Source of the DNA: Bradyrhizobium tropiciagri
Lineage (GTDB): Bacteria; Pseudomonadota; Alphaproteobacteria; Rhizobiales; Xanthobacteraceae
Reading direction: 5' to 3'
NCBI RefSeq assembly: GCF_001189845.1
Contig: NZ_LFLZ01000004.1
Span: forward strand, 1-64,000
Length of the DNA stretch: 64,000 nucleotides
The number at the start of each line of letters is the position of its first letter. The stretch's first letter is position 1. Below the pieces are notes generated by a model. The model worked only from the letters and a program-made list of their open reading frames with translations, searched no databases and was not told where the DNA came from. Shown here piece by piece: positions 40,170-50,992 of the stretch. The position numbers and the translations under genes are program-made.

Positions 40170-41525
40170 ATGCCGATCAATATTCTCATGCCCGCGCTGT
40201 CGCCGACGATGGAAAAGGGCAACCTCGCCAAGTGGCTCAAGAAAGAGGGCGACAAGGTCAAGTCCGGCGACGTGATCGCGGAAATCGAGACCGACAAGGC
40301 GACGATGGAAGTCGAGGCGGTCGACGAGGGCACGATCGCCAAGATCCTGGTGCCCGAGGGCACGCAGGACGTGCCGGTCAACGACGTCATCGCGGTCATG
40401 GCCGGCGACGGCGAGGATGTGAAGGCGGCAGCCAGCGCCGGAGCCGGCGCTGCTCCGGCTGGCAAGCCCGCCGAAGCCCCCAAGCCCGCCGCGCAGGCAG
40501 CACCTGCCGCTGCCGCGCCTGCCGCTGCACCGACGCCGGCCGCAGCGCCGGCGCGAGAGCCTGCTGCGGCACCCGCCGCGCAAGCCAACGGCCATGCCCG
40601 CGTGTTTTCCTCGCCTTTGGCGCGCCGGTTGGCAAAGGAAGCCGGCATCGATCTTTCCCGCATCGCCGGCACCGGTCCGCATGGCCGCGTCATCGCGCGC
40701 GATGTCGACGACGCCAAGTCCGGCAAGGGGCTGAAGGCGCCGGCGGCTGCGCCCGCCGCGGCGGGGCCGAGCATCGCGCCGTCGATGTCGGACAAGCAGA
40801 TCCTGGCGCTGTTCGAGCCGGGCTCTTACGAAGTCGTGCCGCATGACGGCATGCGCCGCACCATCGCGCAGCGTCTTACCGCCTCGGTGCAGAACGTCCC
40901 GCACTTCTACCTCACCATCGACTGCGACATCGGCAAGCTGCTCGCCGCACGCGAGGAGATCAACGCCGCCGCGCCGAAGGACAAGGAGAAGAAGCCGCTC
41001 TACAAGATCTCGGTCAACGACTTCGTCATCAAGGCGATGGCGGTCGCGCTGCAGAAGATCCCGAACTGCAACGTCAGCTGGACCGAGGGCGGCATGCTCA
41101 AGCACAAGCATTCCGACGTCGGCGTCGCGGTGGCGATGCCGGGCGGCCTGATCACGCCGATCATCCGCAAGGCCGAGACCAAGACGCTGTCGACCATCTC
41201 GAACGAGATGAAGGATTTTGCCGCCCGTGCCCGCGCCCGCAAGCTGAAGCCGGAGGAATACCAGGGCGGCACCACCGCGGTCTCCAACCTCGGCATGTAC
41301 GGCATCAACCACTTCACCGCCGTGATCAATCCGCCGCACGCCTCGATCCTCGCGGTCGGCACCTCGGAGGAGCGCCCGGTGGTGCGCGGCGGCAAGATCG
41401 AGATCGCGAACATCATGAGCGTGACCTTGTCGTGCGATCACCGCGCGATCGACGGCGCGCTCGGCGCCGAGCTGATCGGCGCCTTCAAGCAGCTGATCGA
41501 AAACCCCGTGATGATGATGGTGTGA
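40170..41525 (+). CDS. pdhC: Dihydrolipoamide acetyltransferase, E2 of pyruvate dehydrogenase
   Basis: 451 residues. A lipoyl domain (1-78, Lys in [11 protein letters not shown]), an Ala/Pro-rich hinge (80-140), the peripheral-subunit binding domain ([31 protein letters not shown], about 147-180) and the acyltransferase core (about 225-451) ending with the active-site [14 protein letters not shown]. It accepts acetyl from E1 and gives acetyl-CoA. ATG 40170 begins the conserved [17 protein letters not shown] opening. Confidence 0.97.
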   Translation: MPINILMPALSPTMEKGNLAKWLKKEGDKVKSGDVIAEIETDKATMEVEAVDEGTIAKILVPEGTQDVPVNDVIAVMAGDGEDVKAAASAGAGAAPAGKPAEAPKPAAQAAPAAAAPAAAPTPAAAPAREPAAAPAAQANGHARVFSSPLARRLAKEAGIDLSRIAGTGPHGRVIARDVDDAKSGKGLKAPAAAPAAAGPSIAPSMSDKQILALFEPGSYEVVPHDGMRRTIAQRLTASVQNVPHFYLTIDCDIGKLLAAREEINAAAPKDKEKKPLYKISVNDFVIKAMAVALQKIPNCNVSWTEGGMLKHKHSDVGVAVAMPGGLITPIIRKAETKTLSTISNEMKDFAARARARKLKPEEYQGGTTAVSNLGMYGINHFTAVINPPHASILAVGTSEERPVVRGGKIEIANIMSVTLSCDHRAIDGALGAELIGAFKQLIENPVMMMV

Positions 41526-41537
41526 CGGGCATCCGCC

Positions 41538-41714
41538 ATGTACGCGATGTCAGGTCCGTACGTTCTGCTCGCCGCCATCGCCGTTGCGCTGCTCGTCGCG
41601 GTCAACCGCGACCTGATATCGACGTTCCAGTTCCGGTTGATGATGATCGGCGCCGGTGTGCTGGCGCTGGTGTGGACCATATTTCTCGGTGCGGTATGGC
41701 AGGAGTACCGATGA
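41538..41714 (+). CDS. Small two-helix membrane protein between pdhC and lpdA
   Basis: 58 residues: MYAMSGPYVLLAAIAVALLVAVNRDLISTFQ, then LMMIGAGVLALVWTIFLGAVW and a short charged tail. Two TM helices are clear. It starts 12 bp after pdhC, and its stop TGA is directly followed by the ATG of the next small gene, so it is cotranscribed. Family not recognised; a role with the complex is not implied. Confidence 0.65.
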   Translation: MYAMSGPYVLLAAIAVALLVAVNRDLISTFQFRLMMIGAGVLALVWTIFLGAVWQEYR

Positions 41715-41957
41715 ATGGCCGGCTTGGCCCGCACGCGCTGGCCCTGGATCTCGCTGCTGCTGTCGGCCGTGCTGGTGCTCAACCCGGTCGGGTTGGATTT
41801 CCTGCACTCCGCGTTCTTCGCCGGCGAACAGCTGGCGCGGAACATCGCCCAGCCGATCGTGCTGACGGCCCTGGCCATCATGGCTGTGGTGATCGGGCTC
41901 GAATGGCTGGTCAGGTCATTGATCGCAAGAAGCCGCGCGCGCGGCGTCACACGTTGA
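41715..41957 (+). CDS. Small membrane protein between pdhC and lpdA
   Basis: 80 residues with two hydrophobic segments (WISLLLSAVLVLNPVGLDFLH; PIVLTALAIMAVVIGLEWLV) and a basic C-terminus (RSLIARSRARGVTR). The ATG is contiguous with the previous stop codon and lpdA starts 17 bp downstream. The pair looks like a coexpressed membrane module inside a soluble-enzyme operon; I do not recognise the family. Confidence 0.6.
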   Translation: MAGLARTRWPWISLLLSAVLVLNPVGLDFLHSAFFAGEQLARNIAQPIVLTALAIMAVVIGLEWLVRSLIARSRARGVTR

Positions 41958-41974
41958 GTTGAACGGGAGCCGCC

Positions 41975-43396
41975 ATGGCCGACACATCCTTTGACGTCAT
42001 CATCATCGGCTCCGGCCCCGGCGGCTATGTGACCGCGATCCGCGCTGCGCAACTCGGCTTCAAGACCGCGATCGTGGAGAAGTCCTATCTCGGCGGCATC
42101 TGCCTGAACTGGGGCTGCATTCCGACCAAGGCGCTGCTGCGCTCGGCTGAGATCTATCACTACATGCAGCACGCCAAGGATTACGGGCTGTCGGCGGACA
42201 ATGTCAGCTTCGATCCGAAGGCGGTCGTGCAGCGCTCGCGTGGCGTCTCGAAACGCCTCAATGACGGCGTCGGCTTCCTGATGAAGAAGAACAAGGTCAC
42301 GGTGATCTGGGGCGACGCCACGATCGACGCGCCCGGCAAGATCACGGTGAAGAAGTCCGCGGTCGAGGCGCCGAAGGGCGCGAGCGGCGAGGGCACCTAC
42401 CAGGCCAAGCACATCATCGTTGCGACCGGTGCACGGCCGCGCGTGCTGCCCGGGCTCGAGCCCGACAAGAAGCTGATCTGGACCTATTTCGAGGCGATGG
42501 TGCCGGAGCGGATGCCGAAATCGCTGCTGGTGGTCGGCTCCGGCGCGATCGGCATCGAGTTCGCTTCGTTCTTCCACACCATGGGCTCCGACGTCACCGT
42601 GGTTGAGGTGCTGCCGCAGATCCTCCCGGTCGAGGACGCCGAGATCGCCGGTCTTGCGCGAAAGCGCTTCGAGAAGATGGGCATCAAGATCATGTCCTCG
42701 ACCAAGGTGACCAAGCTCGAGAAGAAGGCCGACAGCGTGGTCGCGACCATCGACGACGGCAAGGGCCAGCCGCAGACCAAGGAATTCGAGCGCGTGATCT
42801 CGGCGGTCGGCGTGGTCGGCAACATCGAGGGCCTCGGGCTGGAAAAGCTCGGCGTCAAGACCGACCGCGGCTGCATCGTGATCGACGGCCTCGGCAAGAC
42901 CAACGTCCCCGGCATCTACGCGATCGGCGATGTCGCAGGTCCCCCGATGCTCGCGCACAAGGCCGAGCATGAGGGCGTGATCTGCATCGAGGCGATCAAG
43001 GGCCTGCATCCGCATCCGATGGACAAGCTGATGATCCCGGGCTGCACCTATTGCAACCCGCAGGTCGCCTCGGTTGGCCTGACGGAAGCCAAGGCCAAGG
43101 AAGGCGGCCGCGAAATCCGCGTCGGCCGCTTCCCGTTCGTCGGCAACGGCAAGGCGATCGCGCTCGGCGAGGACCAGGGCCTCGTCAAGGTGGTGTTCGA
43201 CAAGAAGACCGGGCAGCTGCTCGGCGCGCACATGATCGGCGCCGAGGTGACCGAGCTGATCCAGGGCTATGTCGTGGCGATGAATCTGGAGACCACCGAA
43301 GAGGAGTTGATGCACACCGTGTTCCCGCATCCGACCCTGTCGGAAATGATGAAGGAAGCGGTGCTCGACGCCTACGGGCGCGTGCTGAATATCTGA
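41975..43396 (+). CDS. lpdA: Dihydrolipoamide dehydrogenase, E3
   Basis: A 473-residue FAD/NAD flavoprotein reoxidising dihydrolipoamide. FAD site DVIIIGSGPGGYVTAIRAAQLG (about 6-28), redox disulfide in GGICLNWGCIPTKALL (about 40-55), NAD site SLLVVGSGAIGIEFASFF, second FAD motif GIYAIGDVAGPPMLAHKAEHEG and the active-site His-Glu pair in HTVFPHPTLSEMM near 450. RBS GGGAG precedes ATG 41975. Last gene of the pdh operon. Confidence 0.97.
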   Translation: MADTSFDVIIIGSGPGGYVTAIRAAQLGFKTAIVEKSYLGGICLNWGCIPTKALLRSAEIYHYMQHAKDYGLSADNVSFDPKAVVQRSRGVSKRLNDGVGFLMKKNKVTVIWGDATIDAPGKITVKKSAVEAPKGASGEGTYQAKHIIVATGARPRVLPGLEPDKKLIWTYFEAMVPERMPKSLLVVGSGAIGIEFASFFHTMGSDVTVVEVLPQILPVEDAEIAGLARKRFEKMGIKIMSSTKVTKLEKKADSVVATIDDGKGQPQTKEFERVISAVGVVGNIEGLGLEKLGVKTDRGCIVIDGLGKTNVPGIYAIGDVAGPPMLAHKAEHEGVICIEAIKGLHPHPMDKLMIPGCTYCNPQVASVGLTEAKAKEGGREIRVGRFPFVGNGKAIALGEDQGLVKVVFDKKTGQLLGAHMIGAEVTELIQGYVVAMNLETTEEELMHTVFPHPTLSEMMKEAVLDAYGRVLNI

Positions 43397-43404
43397 CTCC
43401 CGTC

Positions 43405-43516
43405 CCGTCATCCTGAGGAGCTTGCGTAGCAAGCGTCTCGAAGGATGCACGGCCCGGATCGAGCAGCGGGGCTCGTCGCCCTTCGAGACGCGCTTCGCGC
43501 TCCTCAGGGTGACGGG
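43405..43516. repeat. Palindromic repeat, family A, after lpdA
   Basis: Starts CCCGTCATCCTGAGGAG and ends CTCCTCAGGGTGACGGG; the inner GTCTCGAAGGAT is partly mirrored by CCTTCGAGACGC. It begins nine bases past the lpdA stop and could end the pdh operon transcript. Confidence 0.78.
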
Positions 43517-43560
43517 TCTGGCGGAGAAGACATCACGAAGAACAAGAAGGACAGAATCTC

Positions 43561-44802
<1,242 letters not shown>

Positions 44803-44816
44803 CCTGTTGTTGCAGT

Positions 44817-44900
44817 CGTCATTGCGAGCGCAGCGAAGCAATCCATCTCACCGCTTGCTGAACCATGGATTGCTTCGTCGCTTCGCTCCTCGCAATGACG
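44817..44900. repeat. Palindromic repeat, family C (CGTCATTGCGAG…CTCGCAATGACG)
   Basis: A perfect outer pair CGTCATTGCGAG / CTCGCAATGACG and an inner pair AGCGAAGCAATCCAT / ATGGATTGCTTCGTC. It is the insert-free form of the element at 23058-23165. It lies between two genes on the same strand. Confidence 0.8.
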
Positions 44901-44919
44901 GTATCATTTGATGGAGTGA

Positions 44920-45894
44920 ATGATGCGTCGAATCCTGTGGGCTGTTTTGGCCGCGTTTGTGACGCTAGTCGGCGCTGCACACGCGGAAACCTGGCCCGCG
45001 CACCCGATCACCATCGTCGTGCCGTTCGCTGCCGGCGGTCCATCGGATGCCATGGCGCGCATTCTTGCCGAGCGGATGAAGCAGTCGCTCGGTGAGGTGG
45101 TCCTGATCGAGAACGTGACCGGTGCGGGCGGTTCGATCGGCGTCGGCCGCGCGGTGCGCGCGGCGCCGGACGGCTACACCGTCTCGTTCGGCCATCTCGG
45201 CACCCACGTCGCGAACGGCGCGATCTACAAGCTCGGCTACGACCTCGTCGAGGATCTCGAGCCGGTCGTGCTGCTGCCGAGCAATCCGATGATCATCGTC
45301 AGCAAGAACGACGTGCCGGCGAAGACGCTGAAGGAGTTGCTCGCGTGGTTGAAGTCGCGGCCGGCGCCGCCGACCGCAGGCACCGCCGGCGCCGGCAGCG
45401 GCAGCCATATCGCCGGGCTCTATTTCGAGAACGTCTCCGGCATCAAGCTGCAATACGTGCCGTATCGCGGCACCGGGCCGGCGCTGAACGACCTCGTCGC
45501 CGGCCAGATCGACATCATCGTCGATCAGACCTCGAACTCGATCAACCAGGTCCGTGCCGGCAACATCCGTGCCTATGCCGTCACCGATTCCAAGCGGGTC
45601 GCGAATGCGCCCGAAGTCCCGACGGTCGATGAGGCTGGCCTGCCCGGCTTCCACATGACGCTGTGGTCCGGCCTCTGGGTGCCGAAGGGCACGCCGCAGG
45701 AGATCGTGGCCAAGCTCAACACGGCTGCGATCCAGGCGCTGCGTGACCCCGCCGTGAAGAAGCAGCTCGAAAATCTCGGCTTGCAGATGCCGCCGCAAGA
45801 CCAGCTGAAGCCGGAAGCACTCGGCGCCTGGCAGAAGGCGGAAATCGCGAAGTGGTGGCCGATGATCAAGGCCGCCAATGTGAAGGTCGAGTGA
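44920..45894 (+). CDS. Tripartite tricarboxylate transporter binding protein (Bug/TctC family)
   Basis: A 324-residue periplasmic binding protein with signal peptide (RRILWAVLAAFVTLVGAAHA). Family features: WPAHPITIVVPFAAGGPSDAMARILAERM at the mature start, IENVTGAGGSIGVGRAVRAAPDGYT (about 65-85), and PYRGTGPALNDLVAGQIDIIVDQTSNS. Bug proteins capture carboxylates for the TctAB permease, which is not encoded here; orphans of this type are abundant in Bradyrhizobium. Start could be the first or second ATG (44920 or 44923). Confidence 0.88.
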   Translation: MMRRILWAVLAAFVTLVGAAHAETWPAHPITIVVPFAAGGPSDAMARILAERMKQSLGEVVLIENVTGAGGSIGVGRAVRAAPDGYTVSFGHLGTHVANGAIYKLGYDLVEDLEPVVLLPSNPMIIVSKNDVPAKTLKELLAWLKSRPAPPTAGTAGAGSGSHIAGLYFENVSGIKLQYVPYRGTGPALNDLVAGQIDIIVDQTSNSINQVRAGNIRAYAVTDSKRVANAPEVPTVDEAGLPGFHMTLWSGLWVPKGTPQEIVAKLNTAAIQALRDPAVKKQLENLGLQMPPQDQLKPEALGAWQKAEIAKWWPMIKAANVKVE

Positions 45895-45928
45895 GGGCGG
45901 TCGATCTTCCGGAGCAGGAGGATTGCTC

Positions 45929-46328
45929 ATGAAGAATCTTGCGCTTGCGTGGCTTGCGTCCAGCACCGCGTTTGCGGTCGCCTTTGTAGGCTGGATGGTG
46001 CCTTGGGCGCCCCCCCCCGGAAGGCGTGCATGTTTTGCACTGGGCCGATCATCTTCGCCTGTTCCTGATCGTCCTGGCCGCTGCGCTGGCGTGCCAATTC
46101 GTTTACGGCGGCCTGGTCTATTTCGTTCTGACCCGAACCGGGTTCTGGAGCATTTGGACCGTCATGGCCGCGTATCTGATTCCGGTCCTTATCATCGACC
46201 ATTACGGAATCGACACTCCGGGAGAGGCGCGCGCGATCATTGCCTGGATCGCATTCGCCTGCCTTGTCGCAGGTGTGTCGTGGCTTTTTGCACGCAAGGA
46301 GGTTCGCGTATCGGCGGATATGCTTTAG
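45929..46328 (+). pseudogene. Four-helix membrane protein interrupted at a poly-C tract
   Basis: From ATG 45929 (GGAGGATTGC upstream) the frame gives MKNLALAWLASSTAFAVAFVGW and breaks at a run of nine C near 46010-46018. With eight C the frame continues as E-G-V-H-V-L-H-W and then three more TM helices (FLIVLAAALACQFVYGGLVYFVL; WTVMAAYLIPVLII; AIIAWIAFACLVAGVSWLFA), ending at 46328. The downstream part could also start at ATG 46026. A homopolymer of this length is prone to slippage in vivo and to sequencing error, so on/off switching or an artefact are both possible. Function unknown. Confidence 0.55.
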
Positions 46329-46362
46329 CCGCGCAGCGGGACAGGCGTCACGCGTTGGAATC

Positions 46363-48599
46363 TCACTGCGCCGGCGCCGCGTTGGTCTCCTGCGTCACGA
46401 CGTGCTCGCCGCTCCTTGCCACGACCGCCGTGCCGGCGTCCTCGAACCGCGCCTGATAGACGGCGAAATTCTCCACCACGCGCTGCACGTAGTTGCGCGT
46501 CTCCGAGATCGGAATCCGCTCCACCCAGTCGACCGGATCGACCTTTGGATCTCGCGGGTCGCCATAGGCCTTGATCCAGTCGCGGACACGGCCGCGGCCG
46601 GCGTTGTAGCCGGCAAACGTCATGATGTGGCAGCCGCGGTATTCCGCCAGCAGCGCACTCAATTCGGCCGCGCCCATCTGGGTGTTGTAGACCGGATCGG
46701 ACACCATCCTGCTCCAATCGTAGCTGACGCCGAAACGCTTGGCGGTGTCGCGGCCGGCTTCGGGCGTCACCTGCATCAGGCCGACGGCGTTGGCCGCCGA
46801 CTTGTCGCGCTGATCGAATGCGCTCTCGGTGCGCGCGATCGAGTAGGTCATGCTGCGTCCGATATCGGGCGCGATCGGGGTGTGCTTGGGGATGCCGATG
46901 ACCGGGAAGGCGTAATGGTCGAAGGCAAAGCCCCGCGCGAGCGCGATCTTGCCGATCTGCAGCATCGCTCGGGCATCGTTGTGACGGCCGGTGAGTTCGC
47001 CGAGCGCCTCGAGCATCCCGACGTCGGTGCTTTCCTCAGCGAGGTCGGCTGCGAAGTAGAGCACGATGTCGGGCTCGCCGATCGCATAGAGCATGTCGGC
47101 GGCACGAACCCGTTCATCGGCCGCCATGCTGCCGGCGCCGGCGCCGGCGAGGGTGCGCGGAGCTCGACGCCACCATCGCGGCCGAGCTTGGCCAATGCCA
47201 ACTGACCATAATAGGCGGTCGGATAGCGCGCGGCGGCCTGGTAGTCGGCGCGCATCGCCGCGGAGTTGCCGAGCGCCTCGGCAGCGCGGCCGCGCCAATA
47301 GGCGGCGCGCGCCAGCACGGTCGGGTTGGTCTGGCCTTCGTCGATGTGTGCGAAATGCGCCGCCGCGGTCTTGGCATCATCGAGATAGCGCAGCGCGATC
47401 CAGCCGCGCATGAAGTGCATGTCGGACCGGTAGTAGGGATTGTCCGGCGCCGCCGCGCCCCGGATCACGTCATAGGCCGCCTGGTACTCGCCCTGGTCGA
47501 GCAGCTTGCGGGAAAGGATGCGGCGCTCGCGCCACCATTGGTCGGTGTCCTGCTGCGCCATCGTCTCGGGCGCCGCCGCAATCGTCACGCGCGCCGCATC
47601 ATCGATCCTGTTCTTCGCGAGCAGCCACTGGATGCGGCACAGCGTGTAGCCGAGGTCGCTGCGGGCGTCCGCCGGCACGTCGTTGAGTGTGTCCTCCGCC
47701 TTGCTGGATTGCCCGCGGACCGCGCCGCAGGCTTTCACGATCGCGAGCTCATCGCTGCCGAGGTGCTGGGCCGCACGCCTGGCGCCGGCGAGATCCTTGG
47801 CGCCGATCCGCCTGTCCATGCGCGCGCGATGGTCGTCGCGCGTCAGCAGGTCCTTGAATGCGTCGTAGGCGTCGCTCTCGGTACGGTCCAGCAGTTCCTC
47901 CGAGCGCCAGGCCTCGCGCACCAGCCGCGTGGCGCCGTCGCGGTCGCCCTCAGTGAGCAGCGTACGGGCGAGGGCGAACTTGCCCTTGGCGCTGATTGGC
48001 TGATCGAGGGTGAAGCCGTGCACTGTGGCCGGATCGCTGCGTTCCTGCCACATCCGCGCTTCGGCCCGTTTGCGGAGCAGCGTGACGCTCGGCCAATCCG
48101 GGTTGGCCGAGACGAACGCCGCATAGCGGCTGAACGGCGCATTCGACTCCGAATGGCGCAGCAGGTACCACTCGACGAGCTTGCGCCCGACCGGGTCGGT
48201 GATCTTCGCCTGGATATCGGTCGCGTCGTTGGTCTTGCCTCTGCGCGCGGCGAGGATTGCATCCCTGACGTTGGCAAGATCGCCCGACAATTGCGGCCCG
48301 GCAGGCTTCTCCGGTTCCGGCGCCTTGCTGGTCTCGGTCGATTTGGACGGAGCTGATCTGGCCTTTGCGGATTTGCGTTTGTCGGTGCCATGTCTGGCGT
48401 GCCGGCGCTTGCCGGAGCCGCTCTCGCGCGCAGCCTTGGAGTTAGCCTTGGCGCCATGCGCCTTCTTGTCACCGTGGCCGCTCTTGGCGCCGCTCTTGGC
48501 CTGATGCTGGTGATGCGGCTTGGCGGTCGCCTGGACTGGAAGCAGCGCGAGCGCGGCAGCTGTGGCGAAACACGCCAGCGGACGTAGGCACCGGTTCAT
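46363..48599 (-). pseudogene. Soluble-type lytic transglycosylase, split by one frameshift
   Basis: The 5' part from ATG 48599 has a signal peptide (LRPLACFATAAALALLPVQATA), a Lys/His/Ser-rich linker to about residue 110, and a long helical-repeat (U-shaped) domain (LSGDLANVRDAILAARRG … AAYWRGRAAEALGNSAAMRADY). Near 47125-47135 the frame shifts; the SLT domain continues in another frame with ARTESAFDQRDKSAANAVGLMQVTP (catalytic Glu in T-E-S) and TFAGYNAGRGRVRDW, ending at 46363. Adding one base after GCAGC joins them as A-P-A-A-M-A-A-D-E-R-V. The intact enzyme cleaves peptidoglycan to 1,6-anhydro products. The lesion separates the catalytic domain, so no activity is expected unless it is a sequencing error. 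Confidence 0.82.
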
Positions 48600-48817
48600 T
48601 CCCTGGTCCCCCCTGAGAAACCACGAGGCACAAACAGAACGCGTCATACAGCGGCACAACCGCCGCAGATTATCACTACTCTCGATTCTCGAGTGTTAAT
48701 GCTGCCGCAACTCAACAGGGAAACACGGCGAAATGTGGAATGTGACACGCGGAACCCGCGGGAACCGGGGTTTTACGGACAATCCCGAAGGAACGGTTCC
48801 GGGCCCGGGCCTATCGA

Positions 48818-49477
48818 TCAGGGCTTCGCGGGCGCAACTTTCGGTGTCACCACCTGTCGTGAGACAGCTTTTGGGTTTCGCGCCTGCGGCTTCTGTTCCT
48901 GGTCGGCGGCCTTCGCCGTCTGCGCGGGGGTGGTCGAGATATTGATGTTGAGGAGCTTCCACTGCCGCGACGAGGACTCGTAGACGAGATCGAATTTGAC
49001 CTGCTGTGGACTGGTCGGCACGTAGCCGGAGATGCGCAGGCGCCCCTCGGCGTCGATCTCCGGCGCAGCGGCGAGCTGCGGAGACAGCAGCATCACGCTG
49101 AACAGGGTCAAATTGCTTCGCCGCATTTCGGCGAAGACCAGCGCCAGATCGGCCGAGCTGTTACGGGCCTGGAAATCCTGTGACGCGAGGTCACGCAGGA
49201 CACCGTAGTTGCCGGAGCGGTTGGCATCATTCAGCGTCAGCAGTGTCGCGCGCACCAGCAGCAGCGCCTGATCGAGCGGCACCTGGACCTTGGCCGGCGT
49301 GCGCTCAGCGGAAGCCTTGTCCGGCGCTGGCTTGATCGGCGCCGCCTGTTGCGTAGGAGCCGGAGCAGGCGGATCTGGCTGGGCGATGGTACCGGTTGGC
49401 ATCATCGCAGCCACCACTAGCCCCGTGCCAAGCGCGGCGACGCCCGCGACCGGCCAGACCGAACCGAGCCTCACCAT
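48818..49477 (-). CDS. Exported NTF2-like protein overlapping the autotransporter gene
   Basis: 219 residues. N-terminal hydrophobic segment (VWPVAGVAALGTGLVVAAMM) and a Pro/Ala-rich stretch, then a compact α+β domain: DQALLLVRATLLTLNDANRSGNYGVLRDLASQDFQA and ISGYVPTSPQQVKFDLVYESSSRQWKLLNINI. The pattern of a helix pair followed by strands ending in W-K-L-L fits an NTF2/SnoaL-like cone, though this is by eye. Its ATG overlaps the autotransporter stop (ATGGTGA), so the two are translated together and probably act in the same process at the envelope. Confidence 0.7.
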   Translation of the reverse strand: MVRLGSVWPVAGVAALGTGLVVAAMMPTGTIAQPDPPAPAPTQQAAPIKPAPDKASAERTPAKVQVPLDQALLLVRATLLTLNDANRSGNYGVLRDLASQDFQARNSSADLALVFAEMRRSNLTLFSVMLLSPQLAAAPEIDAEGRLRISGYVPTSPQQVKFDLVYESSSRQWKLLNINISTTPAQTAKAADQEQKPQARNPKAVSRQVVTPKVAPAKP

Positions 49478-50712
49478 CCGACGCGCAGGCCGGCACGTGC
49501 ACCCACAAGGCTTTGCGCGGTCGAATAGCCGACGCCGCCGGTGAGCTGGAAGTTGTCGTTGAGCCGGACCGCCCCGTTGATGGCAACGCCGTTCTGGCCC
49601 TGGAAGTTGCCATAGTTCATCGTGAAGGCAACGCGCTCGGTCGGCAGCACGGTCGGGACGCCGGCCATCGCAAACGCCATCGCGACGCCGGCGGTGGCCT
49701 TGGTGGTGCGGCTCGCAATATCATCGAGCCGCGTATTGACGCCGCTCAGCGCCTGTTCGACCTGTCCGCCAAGCGAGGCGACGCTGGCATCGACGTAGCT
49801 CTTGTTCGCTGCATCGCTTCCGCTGATCGGCGCCGCGACATTCTGGACCCTGTTGCCGCCGATGTTGACGGCGGCGCCTCTGGCGACCTGCAGGGCGCTG
49901 GTCACGTTGGCCGTGCCGATATTTGACATGGTTGCGTTGACGGTCGATGCATTCACCGTCGTGGCCGCGACCGTCGTCGCCTTGACGTTGGTTGCGTTGA
50001 CGTCGGTTGCATTGACGGTGGTCGCGGCTACCGTGGCTGCGTTCATCGTCGTTGCGTTCACCGTCGTCGCGTTCAAGGTCGTCGCATTGACGAGCGGTGC
50101 CGCGATCAACGTGGTGGCCGTCAGCGTATCGGTCGCGATGTTGCCGTGATTGACGACGCCATTGAAGGTCGCAAGTCCGGCCACGTTGAGAGTGCCACCG
50201 ATGCTGGCGTTGTTGGTTACGCTGAGTGAGTTGAGCGTGGCGAGCCCGGTCGTGCTCAGGGTGTCGGTGGAGATGTTGCCCGTGTTGCTGATGCCCGACG
50301 TGCTCAGCGTGCTGGCCAGCTTCACTCCGCCGTTAAACACCGCGGCACCGTTGAAAGTGGCCGTCGAGCCGGCCGCGAACGTGCTGTTGCCGTTGATGTT
50401 GCTCGCGCCGCCCAGTGTGGTGGTGCCGTCGATCGTCACATCTTTCACCGCGTGAACCGGATCTATGAGAGCCAGCGGTCCGCCAAAAAACGGATCGAAT
50501 GGACTAGAGCAGTCGTCGCCCTGGACGACGAGGACGTCTTGCTCGCCTCCATCCACGAAAGAGCAGACCGCATGAATCGCTTGGGCGGGACGTGACCCCA
50601 CCATCACACTGGTCGCACATAGCATTGTCGTGGCGGCTATCGCCGTCATCGTCTTTGATGGTTCCCTGTTCGCCATTCTGCGCGCAATATTTTTCTGTCT
50701 TTTGAATGCCAT
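49471..50712 (-). CDS. YadA-type trimeric autotransporter adhesin with pentad repeats
   Basis: About 413 residues. After an extended signal (ANREPSKTMTAIAATTMLCATSVMVGSRPAQA) comes a Thr/Asn/Gly-rich passenger, including about eleven consecutive five-residue units of the form V-N-A-T-T (about residues 205-262). Next is a stalk-like GGNRVQNVAAPISGSDAANKSYVDA segment and a coiled coil (SLGGQVEQALSGVNTRLDDIASRTTKA). The C-terminal membrane anchor (ATAGVAMAFAMAGVP … FQGQNGVAINGAVRLNDNFQLTGGVGYS) is YadA-like. The start is uncertain: ATG 50712, 50721, 50742 or 50772 are all in frame and none has a strong ribosome site. Divergent from the LuxR gene. Confidence 0.78.
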   Translation of the reverse strand: MAFKRQKNIARRMANREPSKTMTAIAATTMLCATSVMVGSRPAQAIHAVCSFVDGGEQDVLVVQGDDCSSPFDPFFGGPLALIDPVHAVKDVTIDGTTTLGGASNINGNSTFAAGSTATFNGAAVFNGGVKLASTLSTSGISNTGNISTDTLSTTGLATLNSLSVTNNASIGGTLNVAGLATFNGVVNHGNIATDTLTATTLIAAPLVNATTLNATTVNATTMNAATVAATTVNATDVNATNVKATTVAATTVNASTVNATMSNIGTANVTSALQVARGAAVNIGGNRVQNVAAPISGSDAANKSYVDASVASLGGQVEQALSGVNTRLDDIASRTTKATAGVAMAFAMAGVPTVLPTERVAFTMNYGNFQGQNGVAINGAVRLNDNFQLTGGVGYSTAQSLVGARAGLRVGW

Positions 50713-50848
50713 CGTTCCCATTCCGACCAAGCTTGTGCGCATCATGGTGGAGATGGACTGCAGATGACGCATCAACCGTTCGATTGAAATCGGATCGCAT
50801 CTACGGATTCGCCTGCCAGGTGTTGCCTGATTGCACCCATCGTCGACA

Positions 50849-50861
50849 CGCAACGGTTGCG
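50849..50861. promoter_or_regulatory. Small palindrome between divergent autotransporter and LuxR genes
   Basis: CGCAAC-G-GTTGCG, 6-bp arms, located centrally in the 280-bp gap. It is a candidate operator for the adjacent LuxR-type regulator, but such short palindromes occur by chance. Confidence 0.25.
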
Positions 50862-50992
50862 GGCTGTGCTGCTCCGAACAATGCAAGGGCTGCTGCGCAA
50901 ATGGACTCGCAACCGCCTTCGTCGTCGCGCTATAAGCCACGTGTAGGCGCGAATGCCCGCATGCTTGTTTTGAAAGTCATAAGAGCCACGCC

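Noticed and set aside
49926..50093. 15-bp periodic DNA repeats that might look like a regulatory array
   Set aside because: They are codons for the pentad repeats of the autotransporter passenger, in frame and with synonymous variation.
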